Made by a program: the position numbers and the translations under genes. A DNA stretch of 64,000 nt from Deltaproteobacteria bacterium (lineage in GTDB: Bacteria; Myxococcota_A; Polyangia; JACPQR01), in contig JACPQR010000082.1 in the NCBI GenBank assembly GCA_016190375.1, forward strand, positions 1 to 64,000, read 5' to 3'. The notes below the pieces were generated by a model, which saw nothing but the letters and a program-made list of their open reading frames with translations, was not told the origin of the DNA and made no database searches. Below, one piece after another: positions 41,187 through 51,997 of the stretch (positions are counted from its first letter, which is position 1; each line of letters opens with the position of its first letter).

Positions 41187-43733
41187 TCAGACCTGCGTCT
41201 CCCCGAGGATGGGGCGGCTCGCGTCGAGGTAGCTCCTTCGGATCTCGGGCTGGGTGAGCTTCGAGGCCTTCTGCAGGATGAGGTCGCGGGCGCGGCTCAG
41301 GGCGGCGGCCGCCTCGTCGGTGCGGCCTGCGGCCTTCAGGGCGAGGTGGTGGGTGAAGTAGAGGTCCTCCTCGCGCTCCTGGGCTCCGCGCATCCGATCG
41401 CGCAGGCGCACCGCCTCGCCGGCCTCCTTGAGGGCCGCCTCGGTCTCGCCTCGCGCCAGGAAGACGCGCGCCAGGGCCATGCGCGCGAGCGCCTGGAACT
41501 CCTCGAGCGAGGCGTCGCGCGCGGCCGAGAGCGCCGCGACCGCGGCGTTCTGAGCGCGGTGCAGGTCGCGGTCCCCTCCCCGCTCGACGCAGATCAGCGC
41601 GAGGTACGCGCCGCAAGCCGACAGGAGCCGCGCATCGCCGATCTCGCCCGCGGTCTTGAACGCGATCTGCTCGGATTCGACGGCCGCGTCGAGCTGCCCG
41701 AGGCGCGCCTGGCTCACACCCATGTTCGCGTGGATGTACGCCTCGGTCGACAGCGCTCCCGTCCGCGAGGCGAGCGCGAAGGCGACCTCGAACGAGCGCG
41801 CGGCGTCCTCGTAGAGGCCGAGCGCGTTGTAGAGGTTGCCGAGGTTCACGAGCGCCAGCGTCTCGCGATAGCCGTCGCCCAGGTCGCGGAAGCACTCGAC
41901 GCTGGCGGAATACCTCGTGCGGGCCTGCTCCAGCTCCTGAAGACCGAGGAGCGCGTTGGCCGCCACCATCTGCGCGGTCGCCTCCAGGTCCGGGCGGCGC
42001 TCGGAGGCGCAGAGCTCCAGAGCGTCGTCCACGTGATCCAGCGCCTGGCGATAGTCGCCGACTGCCTGCGCGACCGCGCCGAGCTCCGTGAGCGCCTCGA
42101 TCGCGTCGGCCGCCCGCCCGAGCTGCTGGAACAGCGCGAGCGCGGTCGCGAGGTTCCCGGCGGCGAGCGCGTACTCCGCGGTCATCCGTTGCATCTGCCC
42201 CATGCGCATGCGCCAGAGCGCCTCGCGCCAGCGGTCGCCCGTCGCCTGCGCGAGCTCCGGAAGGCGCTCGAGCGCGCGGCGCTGCTCGTTGCGGCGGCCG
42301 AGGCGATCGAGCACCTCGACCTCGAGCGCGAACAGGTCGAAGCGCAGGGCCGGATCGGACGTCAGGCACAGCCCGCGCTCCGCATGCTCGAGGGCCATCT
42401 CGGCCGCATCCTCGCCTCGGGCCCGCACGGCGGCCTTCAGGTGGTACGTGGCCGACAGCTCCATGTCGCCACCGAGGTCGAGGTGGCGAGCGATGGCCGC
42501 CGCGTCCTCGTCGCCGCGGTCGAGGAAGAACTGCGCCGCCGCGCGGTGGAGCACGCGCCGCTGCGCCTCGGGCAAGAGCGCGTAGGCGGTGTCGCGCATC
42601 AGCGCGTGCCGGAACGTGAGCTCGCGGACTCCGGCGAAGCGCGACGGGGAGCGCGGCATCACCAGGTCCCGCGAACGGAGGTTGCCGAGCAGGCGGGCGC
42701 CCTCGGCCACGCCGAGGCTCCCGAGCGCCTCGTCCCAGAATGCGCGACCGAAGACGCTGGCGCGCTTGAGCAGCTCCTTCTCCTCGGGCGGCAGGGAGTC
42801 GAGCCTCGACTGCAGGACCGCCTCGACCGAAGCGGGCACGGGCCCGCTCGCGGGGTCCTCGACGAGCTGCCAGAATCCCGCCCGGTCCCGGATCAAGGCG
42901 CCCCGATCGCGCAGCGCGGCCAGGGACTCCTCGATGAAGTAGGGGTTCCCCCCGGTCAGCTCGGCGATGGACTCCTCGAGGCCCGACGGAGGCTCGCCTC
43001 CGAGGAGCGCGCGCATGAGCTCCCGCCCAGCCCGCCGCGTGAGCGGCCTGAGATCCACCCGCTGGTGGTCGCACCCGCCGAACAGCGCCGACCGCGCCTC
43101 GAACAGCTCGGGGCGCGCGAGGACCAGGACGAAGATCGGCCGCCCCTCGCCCTGCGCCACCATCCTCTCGGTCAGCTCGAGGCTGAACGGGTCCGCCCAG
43201 TGGGCGTCCTCGAGCACGAGCATCACGGTCCTCTTGCTCGCGAGCGCGTGGAACCAGGCCACGAGCGCCTCCTCGGCCCGCTCCCTCGCCCTGCGGGGGT
43301 CTCGCGCCGCGGCCTCGTCGCCGGTCATCGGGAAGGAAACGCCGATGAGGCCCCCCACGAGCGCGGCGGCGGTCGCAGCGTGACCGGAAGAATCGCCGAA
43401 CGCCTCGGCGAAGAGGGCGACGAGCTTGCCCTGGCTCAGCTCCTCGGGCTCGCCGACCTCGATCTTCGCGACTCGTCGCAGCGCCAGCGAGTAGACGGCG
43501 TACGGGGATCGCGCGGACATGGGCTCGCCGTGACCCTCGATCGGGACGACCTCGCCGCCGAGCCCTTCGACGAACAGACGAAGCTCGTGCTTGATCCGCG
43601 TCTTGCCGACGCCGGGACCGCCGACGATGCTCACGACCTGCGGCGTCCGGTCGCGCACGGCGCGATGGAAGAGCGCCCGGATCTGGGCGAGCTCCGCGTC
43701 GCGACCCAGGGTCGGCGTCTCGACGCCCATCAC
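41187..43733 (-). CDS. AAA ATPase/TPR part of a kinase-cyclase-ATPase-TPR fusion (after frameshift)
   Basis: 848 aa from the GTG at 43733; in the repaired gene it continues the kinase frame without a new start. The ATPase begins with TPTLGRDAELAQIRALF, and Walker A is GGPGVGKTRIKHEL. Walker B is VMLVLEDAHWADPFSL, typical of the AAA_16 module of guanylate/adenylate cyclase and TOMM kinase fusions. From about residue 430 repeated TPR motifs follow (EALTELGAVAQAVGDYRQAL, LVNLGNLYNALGLYEDAA, HANMGVSQARLGQLDAA). It would serve as a large signalling scaffold. Confidence 0.75.
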   Translation of the reverse strand: MMGVETPTLGRDAELAQIRALFHRAVRDRTPQVVSIVGGPGVGKTRIKHELRLFVEGLGGEVVPIEGHGEPMSARSPYAVYSLALRRVAKIEVGEPEELSQGKLVALFAEAFGDSSGHAATAAALVGGLIGVSFPMTGDEAAARDPRRARERAEEALVAWFHALASKRTVMLVLEDAHWADPFSLELTERMVAQGEGRPIFVLVLARPELFEARSALFGGCDHQRVDLRPLTRRAGRELMRALLGGEPPSGLEESIAELTGGNPYFIEESLAALRDRGALIRDRAGFWQLVEDPASGPVPASVEAVLQSRLDSLPPEEKELLKRASVFGRAFWDEALGSLGVAEGARLLGNLRSRDLVMPRSPSRFAGVRELTFRHALMRDTAYALLPEAQRRVLHRAAAQFFLDRGDEDAAAIARHLDLGGDMELSATYHLKAAVRARGEDAAEMALEHAERGLCLTSDPALRFDLFALEVEVLDRLGRRNEQRRALERLPELAQATGDRWREALWRMRMGQMQRMTAEYALAAGNLATALALFQQLGRAADAIEALTELGAVAQAVGDYRQALDHVDDALELCASERRPDLEATAQMVAANALLGLQELEQARTRYSASVECFRDLGDGYRETLALVNLGNLYNALGLYEDAARSFEVAFALASRTGALSTEAYIHANMGVSQARLGQLDAAVESEQIAFKTAGEIGDARLLSACGAYLALICVERGGDRDLHRAQNAAVAALSAARDASLEEFQALARMALARVFLARGETEAALKEAGEAVRLRDRMRGAQEREEDLYFTHHLALKAAGRTDEAAAALSRARDLILQKASKLTQPEIRRSYLDASRPILGETQV

Positions 43734-43905
43734 GTCCCTGGCTCCGATGAGAAGGCCCCTCGACCGCTCGGCGACGACCTCCCACGCCCCGACGTCGAAG
43801 GGCCGGACGTCGAAGAGGCCGCGAGTACGGTGATGCGTGTTCGCGTCGATGAGGACGGTCGCGAGCGCCGAGCCCCCGGCTCCGGCGCGGGCGAGCGAGC
43901 CGGCC

Positions 43906-45199
<1,294 letters not shown>

Positions 45200-45201
<2 letters not shown>

Positions 45202-46201
45202 GGCCGTGCTATTGTACGCACTCATTCGTACCGGAACCTGGATTCTCGCGGTCGTTGCCGGATGCTGCTCGTCGAGCGAGGATCCGCCTGGCGCCGAGGA
45301 GCACGACGAGGAGTTCCTGCGCTGCGCGGTGCTCGACGCGTCCGGCAGCGAGTCCTTCGCTCGGGGGCGCTACCGGTACGAGCGAGACGGGCACGAGCTC
45401 GACGTGCAGGGGCCGAAGGACGGGCTGGCGAAGGTCGGGGCGCTCGCGGGCCTGGAGGACGCCGGCCCGGCGAGCATCGCGTCGATCGTGGAGCTCGCCG
45501 GTCGGATGCGGGTCGCAGAGGTCGAGGCGATCGTGGTCGCGGGCGGAATCGGCACGGACGAGGCGTCGGCGCGCGCGGTCCTCGCTCCGCTCGCTCGGCT
45601 CGACGTTCCGGTCCTGCTCGTTCCCGGGGCGAGCGAGCCGATCGAGGCGTTCAGGGCTGCGCTCGCCTCCGCTCGCGAGAAGGCGCCCAACCTGGTCGAC
45701 ATGGGCGTCGTGCGCGTCGCCCGGCTTCCCGACCTCACCGTGGTGTCGCTGCCTGGCGGACCGCGGGCGCATGAGCTCCTGGCGGGCGAGGACGGCTGCG
45801 GCCTGACGACCGAGGACGTCGCCGAGTTCGGCCTGCTCGTCCGGGAGCGTCCCGGCGCCCTGGTCGTGTCGGCGACGCCCCCCAGGCAACGCGGCTCCGC
45901 CGCGATCGACATCGGACGATCCGGCGTCGGCGCGGGGGATCCGTCCGTGACGCGCGCCCTCGCGAAGACGCGCTTCGGCGTCTTCGGCTACGTCTACGAA
46001 TCCGGAGGTCGCGCCGCGGACCGATCGGGCCACCGGGCCGTCGCCGAGGGCGCGTGGTCGGAGGAGCTGTTCCTGAACGTGGGCGCGGCCGACGCGCTGC
46101 CCCGCGTGTCGAACGACGGGGCCCTCGCCGCGGGGATGGCCGCGCTCGTCGAGATACGGGGCCGACGGGCACGCCACAGCGTGCTCAGGACCGGTGACTA
46201 G
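45200..46201 (+). CDS. Lipoprotein with degenerate calcineurin-like phosphoesterase fold
   Basis: 333 aa. The signal ends VVAGC (lipobox). The core (EVEAIVVAGGIGTDEA, VPVLLVPGASEPIEAFRAAL, TVVSLPGGPRAHELL) follows the metallophosphoesterase order, but the metal-binding Asp/Asn/His of GD.G and GN.E are missing (GGIG, GASE), so catalysis is doubtful. The start ATG overlaps the divergent kinase ATG in the 4-bp palindrome CATG; a TTG at 45212 is an alternative. It ends 4 bp inside the convergent next gene. Confidence 0.7.
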
Positions 46202-47910
46202 CGGCCCAGGATCTCCGGGGCGCAGGCGAGGTCGCCGGCGATCAGCTCGACGCACGCGTAGCCGGCACGGCAGTCGCCGTCGTCGGTGCAGGCGTCGAGA
46301 CACCAGCCGGTCTCGGCCACGCCCTCCGACACGCTCACGCAGATCGCATCGTCCGGGCACTCGCCGCCCTCGGCCACGTTGCAGGTCGAGATGCAGTAGC
46401 CGTCGGTCCAGCCGTCAGCCTCGGTGAGGCAAACGTCGCTCTCGCAGTCGTCCTGGGCGCTGCAGGCCTCGCCGTCGCGGGCGCCCTCGCCGACGGGCTC
46501 GCAGAGCCCGGACCACGCGTTGCACACGCCCGCCACGTCGCACTCGTCGTCCGAGCGACAGGCGGCGATGCAGGCGCCGAAGTCGTCCGGAAAATCGGCG
46601 AACGGCATGCAGTCGTATCCGTCGCGGCAGCTCCCCGGCGAGCAGCCAGGTACGCACGTGCCCAGCTCGTCGTCGGCGGTCAGAAGGACGCACATCGTCC
46701 CGGGATCGCACTCGTCGTGCGTCTCGCAGGGGACGGAGCAGAAGCCTGCAGCCCAGCCGTCCTCGGCCTCGAGCAGGCACTCGCCGCCGGCGCACTCCTC
46801 GTCCGCGGCGCACGGGGCGCCCGCGCCGCGCGGACAACCCTCCTCGAGCGCGCACTCGGGATCCTCGCAGTCTGCCGCCTCGTCGCCGTCCTCGTCGCCC
46901 TCGGCGCCGCAGTCCTCGCCCGCCGTGTCGCAGGCGGCGAGGCAGTCCGGATCCTCGCAGTCGACGGCCTCGTCGAGGTCGTCGTCGACGCCGTCGTCGC
47001 AGTCCGTCTCGATTGGAGGCATGCAAGTGGGGTCGCCCGCGCACTCGTCGTCCTGGCAGTCCGCCAGGCCGTCGAAGTCGTCGTCCGCGAGGTTGCCGCA
47101 GATCTCCTCGCCGCCACCCTGGCAATCGATGTCGAAGAAGCAGTCGTCGTCGTCGCAGTCCGCCCACCCATCGCCATCGTTGTCCGCGCCGTCCCAGCAG
47201 ATCTCCTGGCCGCCGCCCTGGCAGTCGATGTCGAAGAAGCACTCGTCGTCGTCGCAGTCCACCCAGCCGTCGCCGTCGTCGTCCCAGCCGTTCCAGCAGA
47301 CCTCCGATTCCTCCGTCTCGCAGGCGGGCTCGCCCGCGCAGTCGTCGTCGTCGCAGTCGGTCCATCCGTCGCCGTCGTCGTCGACTCGGTCGCTGCAGCG
47401 GGTCTCGCCTTCCTCGTCGCATCCGGGCTCGTTCCGGCAGTCGGCGTCGTCGCAGTCGATGCGGCCGTCGTCGTCGTCGTCGTCGTCGTTGTCGCAGTCC
47501 TCGACCGCACCGTCGCAGGCGGCGTCGTCCTCGCAGTCCGGGTCGTCGCAGTCGGTGTCGCCGTCGCCGTCCTCGTCCTGTCCGTCCTCGCAGTCGGACT
47601 CCTCGGCGCCCTGACACACGTAGCTTCCGTCGCAGTCCGAGTCGGAGCAGTCGGCGTCGCCGTCTCCGTCGTCGTCGACGAGGTTGTCGCAGCGCTCCCA
47701 GGGAGCGCAGACCTCGACCAGGACGCAGTCGCCGTCGTCGCAGTCGACCTGCCCGTCCCCGTCGTCGTCGAGGCCGTTGTCGCAGTCCTCGGCGCAATCG
47801 TCCCCCCGGCAGTCGTCGTCGTCGTCGTCGTCATCGCCTTCGTCTCGCGCCTTCGTCGCACAGGACATGTCGAGGCAGGCGAACAGGATCAAGCCAAGGC
47901 ATCTGCGCAT
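46198..47910 (-). CDS. Asp- and Cys-rich calcium-binding-repeat lipoprotein
   Basis: 570 aa. The signal ends MSC (lipobox, Cys17). An acidic stretch with eight Asp is followed by ten tandem repeats of about 31 residues, consensus E-CDNG-DDDGDG-VDCDDPDC. DxDxDG loops suggest calcium binding and each repeat has a Cys pair. Repeats 6 and 7 are almost identical, a recent duplication (47100-47270). The last 240 residues are a Cys-rich region (CAADEECAGGECL type). A TAGGAT -10 at 47961-47966 and a GGGAGGGAG Shine-Dalgarno sequence precede the ATG. Likely surface exposed; function unknown. Confidence 0.8.
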   Translation of the reverse strand: MRRCLGLILFACLDMSCATKARDEGDDDDDDDDCRGDDCAEDCDNGLDDDGDGQVDCDDGDCVLVEVCAPWERCDNLVDDDGDGDADCSDSDCDGSYVCQGAEESDCEDGQDEDGDGDTDCDDPDCEDDAACDGAVEDCDNDDDDDDDGRIDCDDADCRNEPGCDEEGETRCSDRVDDDGDGWTDCDDDDCAGEPACETEESEVCWNGWDDDGDGWVDCDDDECFFDIDCQGGGQEICWDGADNDGDGWADCDDDDCFFDIDCQGGGEEICGNLADDDFDGLADCQDDECAGDPTCMPPIETDCDDGVDDDLDEAVDCEDPDCLAACDTAGEDCGAEGDEDGDEAADCEDPECALEEGCPRGAGAPCAADEECAGGECLLEAEDGWAAGFCSVPCETHDECDPGTMCVLLTADDELGTCVPGCSPGSCRDGYDCMPFADFPDDFGACIAACRSDDECDVAGVCNAWSGLCEPVGEGARDGEACSAQDDCESDVCLTEADGWTDGYCISTCNVAEGGECPDDAICVSVSEGVAETGWCLDACTDDGDCRAGYACVELIAGDLACAPEILGR

Positions 47911-48086
47911 GGGTCTCCCTCCCGGAGATGACGCGTGTCAGTCGGTCCCGCGGCGGCGGCATCCTACCCCGGGACCGCCGGACCGACTCTTAGTGAAGGA
48001 ACCGGTTGGGACCGTTCAACCCGCGCTCGGTGTCGCACAATCGGCCCAACAGTCCTAGAATGCCGCCGGACGCGATGGAAGCGCGC

Positions 48087-49940
48087 ATGAACTGCCCCGG
48101 GTGCGGGGCCGGGATCGAGGAGGACTCACATTTCTGTGGGGCCTGCGGCCGAATCTTGCAGGCGGGCCGGGATGGCGGCCCGGCCCTGACCGTGCTGGGC
48201 GTCCAGATCGGCAAGCCGGACGGCGATGGAGAGCCGTCCGCGGCGGCCGCGCCAAGGCAAGCCCAGGCGCCCGTGAGATCGGCCGCCATGACCGTGCTGG
48301 GGATCCCTGCCGAGAGCCTCCCGTCGCTGCCGAGCGCCGGCGCGCCCGACGGCGCGGCGCGGACCATGCTCGGGGTCCCGTCTCCAGTAGTGAAGGACGA
48401 GCCCGAGCCTCCGCCCGCGCGCGGTCTGGAGCCGGCGCGGACGATCCTCGGGCTGCAGCTCGACGTCGGCCAGCTCGAAGAGGAGGCGCGGAGACGTGCC
48501 GTCGAGGCGATGGGCGCCGGGGTGGCGCCGCCGGGGCCCGCTCCCGAGGCGGACCGCGGCCAAGGGCCTCCGCCACCGGACGGCCGACCGGCCGACGCGC
48601 GAGCGGCAGGCCCCAACCCGCGCCAGCGGGCGATGGTGATGGCGCCGGTCGCGCGCGCCCCCGATCTGGGCGACCGGAGCTCGACGTCGGCGACCACCTC
48701 CTCGTTCTTCCTCGGGCGGCGCCGCGGGGCCTCGCTGGGCCTCGTCGTCGCGCTGATGGTGATCGGCGTGGCCGCGCTCGGCACGGCGATCTGGGTCGGA
48801 ATCCGAGTTCTTTCCGACAGCGGACCGACCGCCGGAGGCGGGAGGCTCCGAGCCGCCGTGTCGCGCTCGCCGTCCGGCGATGCAGCCGTGCTCGATCTCA
48901 CGCTCACGCCGTTCGTCCCGGGCACCCAGATCGCGGTCCTCGGCCAGAAGCTCCCCGTCGACGCCGGGCGCGCCCGATTCACCGTGCCGATCGGTTCGCT
49001 CGCGGTCGGGCCGAACGACATCCCGGCCGAGATCCACGGGCCTACGGGCGACCAGACCATCGAGCACGTCAGGGTGGTCCTGAGCTACCGCGTCCGGCCC
49101 GACCTCGGCGGCCTTGCGAAGAGCCCTCCGTCCTACTCGCTGGTCTTCGAGACGGTGCCCCAGGCCCGTGTCGAGGTCGAGGGCGTGGCGCTCCAGCCGG
49201 ATCCGCAGGGACGCCTCGTGCACGAGGTCCCGCTCGCGACGGCGCTCGCCGCGGGTCCCGCGCACGCCGTCCGATTCCGCGTGCTCGCTCCATCCGCGCC
49301 GCCGGAGGACGGCCAGGTCACGACCACCTTGCCGATCGCGACGCTGGCGATCGACCGCCCGGCCGAAGGCGCCGTCGTCGAGGCGGACTCGATCGAATGC
49401 GCCGGAGAGGCGGAGGTGGGGGCGACCGTGACGATCAACGGACAGATCGTCGCGCTCACCGGCACTCGTTTCCTGCACCGCGTCGCGCTGCCGGAGCTCA
49501 AGGACTACACGCTCGAGCTCTCCTCGTCTGCGCCGGGCAAGGCGCCCCAGACGCGAAGAGTCGCGATCCGCCGCGTCGCGAGCATCGGCGCCGAGGTCGC
49601 CGCGTTCGTCGCGACGGTCGACAGGAGCCTGACCTATGCGCGCGTCTCGGAGAACGTCGCGATCTACGCCGGGCAGCGCGCCAGCTTCTTCGGGAAGATC
49701 TTCAACGTCCACACCGAGGCCGGACGGACGACGCTCCAGATCCTCGTGCGGGATTGCCCCGAAGGGCTCAGGTGTTCCCTCTGGGTCGTCTACGCCGGCG
49801 AGACCAACGCCGCGAACGGCGACTGGGTCGACGTCCACGGGACGCTCGCAGGCGCGCAGTCGTACCGGACCACGCGTGGGGAGGAGCTGACCGTGCCGAA
49901 GCTCGACGCGCGGTTCGTCGTCCGCTCGAGAGCCAGATGA
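48087..49940 (+). CDS. Zinc-ribbon membrane protein linked to kinase operon
   Basis: 617 aa. An N-terminal zinc ribbon (CPGCGAGIEEDSHFCGACGR) is followed by a low-complexity region with four MTVLG/TILG-type elements (TVLGVQIG, MTVLGIPAE, TMLGVPSP, TILGLQLD). One membrane helix (LGLVVALMVIGVAALGTAIWV, about 215-235) leads to a periplasmic part of about 380 residues with beta-sandwich repeats. The zinc ribbon and TVLG elements are typical of proteins encoded beside myxobacterial Ser/Thr kinases. TAGAAT lies 25 bp upstream; ATG 48075 is an alternative start. It overlaps the kinase gene by 4 bp. Confidence 0.72.
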   Translation: MNCPGCGAGIEEDSHFCGACGRILQAGRDGGPALTVLGVQIGKPDGDGEPSAAAAPRQAQAPVRSAAMTVLGIPAESLPSLPSAGAPDGAARTMLGVPSPVVKDEPEPPPARGLEPARTILGLQLDVGQLEEEARRRAVEAMGAGVAPPGPAPEADRGQGPPPPDGRPADARAAGPNPRQRAMVMAPVARAPDLGDRSSTSATTSSFFLGRRRGASLGLVVALMVIGVAALGTAIWVGIRVLSDSGPTAGGGRLRAAVSRSPSGDAAVLDLTLTPFVPGTQIAVLGQKLPVDAGRARFTVPIGSLAVGPNDIPAEIHGPTGDQTIEHVRVVLSYRVRPDLGGLAKSPPSYSLVFETVPQARVEVEGVALQPDPQGRLVHEVPLATALAAGPAHAVRFRVLAPSAPPEDGQVTTTLPIATLAIDRPAEGAVVEADSIECAGEAEVGATVTINGQIVALTGTRFLHRVALPELKDYTLELSSSAPGKAPQTRRVAIRRVASIGAEVAAFVATVDRSLTYARVSENVAIYAGQRASFFGKIFNVHTEAGRTTLQILVRDCPEGLRCSLWVVYAGETNAANGDWVDVHGTLAGAQSYRTTRGEELTVPKLDARFVVRSRAR

Positions 49941-51997
49941 GCGCCTGCCCGGCGTGCGGAGCGGAGAACCAGTCCGACAACGCGTTCTGCGGAGCGTGCG
50001 GCTCGGCGATCGACACCTCGCGCGCCCGGACGGTCACCGAGCAGCACCAGCGCCCGTCGGTCGACAGCCCTTCGTCGATCTCGGAGGTGGTCGGAGATCC
50101 ACTGGTCGGACAGGTGATCGCCGACCGATACCGGATCCTCGAGCTCATCGGCCGAGGCGGGATGGGCGTCGTCTACAAGGTGGAGCACGTCGGCATGGGG
50201 AAGCTCATGGCGATGAAGCTCCTTCACGGCGAGCTGTCGCGCGACAGGGAGATCGTCAAGCGCTTCAAGCGCGAGGCGCAGGCCGCGTCGCTCCTGAAGC
50301 ACATCAACACGGTGAGCATCTTCGACTTCGGACGAGCCGACGGCCTGATGTACCTGGTGATGGAGTACATCGACGGCGTCGACCTCGGCCGGATGATCCG
50401 CACGATGGGGCCTCTGCCCCAGGCGCGCGTGGCCGGGCTCATCGCGCAGTCGTGCGGCTCCATCGCCGAGGCGCACGAGTGCGGGATCGTCCACCGCGAC
50501 CTCAAGCCCGAGAACATGCTGGTCTCCCAGACCCGCGACAAGCACGACTTCGTCAAGGTCCTCGACTTCGGCCTGGCGAAGCTTCGCGAGAGCGAGCACC
50601 AGCTCGAGATCACCAGCGCAGGATCGCTGATCGGGACTCCCTACTACATGGCGCCGGAGCAGATCCGCGGCGAGACCGTGGACGGCCGCACCGACATCTA
50701 CGCGCTCGGCGCGATGATGTACAAGACGCTCTCGGGATCTCCGCCCTTCTCCGCCTCCACTCCCGTCGGCGTCCTGACCCGACACCTGACGGAGCAGGTC
50801 GTCCCGCTCGCCGAGCGTTTCCCCGAGCTCGGGATCTCGGAGGAGGTCGACCGGATCGTGCTCAAGGCGATGGCGAAGAAGCCATCCGATCGCTTCCAGC
50901 GCGTCGACGAGATCAGGGACGACCTCGTGGCGTACCTGGATGGCGAAGGGGTGGAGTTCGGGTCGGCCGACGGCTGGCGGCTCGCCGGCACCTCGAGCCA
51001 CCCCGGCAAGAGCCCCGTCGCGCTCCCCGTACCCGAGGCGATCGCCGTCGGGCGCAAGGGCGATAGGGTCATCAAGGTCGCGACCCGGGAGGAGTACGAC
51101 CGCTACGAGAAGCGGCTTCGGCGCGGCAGGTACGCCGGCTGGTTCGTCCTTCTGGCCATGCTGGGCGTCGCCTCCACCGCCGCGGCGCTGGCCTGGCGCA
51201 AGAAGGACAAGATCCTGCGGTCGGAGACGGAGATCGAGCCGAACGACATCCCCGACCAGGCGAACTCGCTCTGGCCCGATCAAGCCGTGCGCGCCTATCT
51301 GGGCAAGAGGCACTCGCCTACCGAGAGCGACCGCGACTGGTATCGCTTCGACGTGCCCGGCGGCCCCGGGGTGCTCAGGGCCGAGGTCACGCCGGTCCCG
51401 AACATGGACGTCGTCCTCGAGCTCATCCCGCAGGGCGAGAGCCAGCCGATCTTCAAGGCGGACGAGGACGGCGTCGGTGGGGGCGAGGCGATCGCCGGTC
51501 TGCGTGTCACCGCCAGGACGTACTTCCTCCTGGTGCGCGAGCTCTGGGTGGACGGCCATCCGCCGACCGAGAACGTCTCCGACGCCTATGACATCCACTT
51601 CGAGCTACAGACCCCGTCGCCCGCGATCGAGTCCGAGCCGAACGACAACCTCGAGCAGGCGGGCCACGTCCGGCCTGGCGAGAGCGTGGAGGGCTACGTT
51701 GGCGGGCGGCGCGACCTCGACGACTTCTGCGTCGCCGGCCCCGTGGAAACGGGCCGAACGTTGAGCGTGAGGGTCACGGGAGTCGAGGAGGTGGACCTCG
51801 TGCTTCGCGTGGTCGACCGCGCCCGGAGCTCGAGCCGCGTGGTCGACCAGGGCGGCACGGGGTTCGGCGAGTCGTTCTCGGGCATCGAGATCTCCGAGGG
51901 AGCAGAGCTGCCGTGCTTCGAGGTCGGCGTCCGGCAGGGCCCTGGAAGCCGCGGAAACCCATGGAAGCCGTACAGCCTAAGCGTCTCCTCCCCCTGA
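49937..51997 (+). CDS. Membrane Ser/Thr protein kinase with N-terminal zinc ribbon
   Basis: 686 aa. The zinc ribbon CPACGAENQSDNAFCGACG is followed by a kinase domain (about 65-340) with GRGGMGVVYKVE, MAMKLLHGE, IVHRDLKPEN, DFGLAKL and GTPYYMAPEQ. One membrane helix (WFVLLAMLGVASTAAALAW) separates it from a periplasmic part with two beta-sandwich, PPC-like domains (EIEPNDIPDQAN and ESEPNDNLEQAGHV). These EPN-D-A motifs are characteristic of bacterial pre-peptidase C-terminal domains. It overlaps the upstream zinc-ribbon gene (ATGA) and ends inside the PQQ-propeller gene. Confidence 0.9.
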   Translation: MSACPACGAENQSDNAFCGACGSAIDTSRARTVTEQHQRPSVDSPSSISEVVGDPLVGQVIADRYRILELIGRGGMGVVYKVEHVGMGKLMAMKLLHGELSRDREIVKRFKREAQAASLLKHINTVSIFDFGRADGLMYLVMEYIDGVDLGRMIRTMGPLPQARVAGLIAQSCGSIAEAHECGIVHRDLKPENMLVSQTRDKHDFVKVLDFGLAKLRESEHQLEITSAGSLIGTPYYMAPEQIRGETVDGRTDIYALGAMMYKTLSGSPPFSASTPVGVLTRHLTEQVVPLAERFPELGISEEVDRIVLKAMAKKPSDRFQRVDEIRDDLVAYLDGEGVEFGSADGWRLAGTSSHPGKSPVALPVPEAIAVGRKGDRVIKVATREEYDRYEKRLRRGRYAGWFVLLAMLGVASTAAALAWRKKDKILRSETEIEPNDIPDQANSLWPDQAVRAYLGKRHSPTESDRDWYRFDVPGGPGVLRAEVTPVPNMDVVLELIPQGESQPIFKADEDGVGGGEAIAGLRVTARTYFLLVRELWVDGHPPTENVSDAYDIHFELQTPSPAIESEPNDNLEQAGHVRPGESVEGYVGGRRDLDDFCVAGPVETGRTLSVRVTGVEEVDLVLRVVDRARSSSRVVDQGGTGFGESFSGIEISEGAELPCFEVGVRQGPGSRGNPWKPYSLSVSSP

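Noticed and set aside
47100..47270. Insertion or mobile repeat
   Set aside because: The duplicated DNA is in-frame repeats 6 and 7 of the acidic lipoprotein, not a mobile element.
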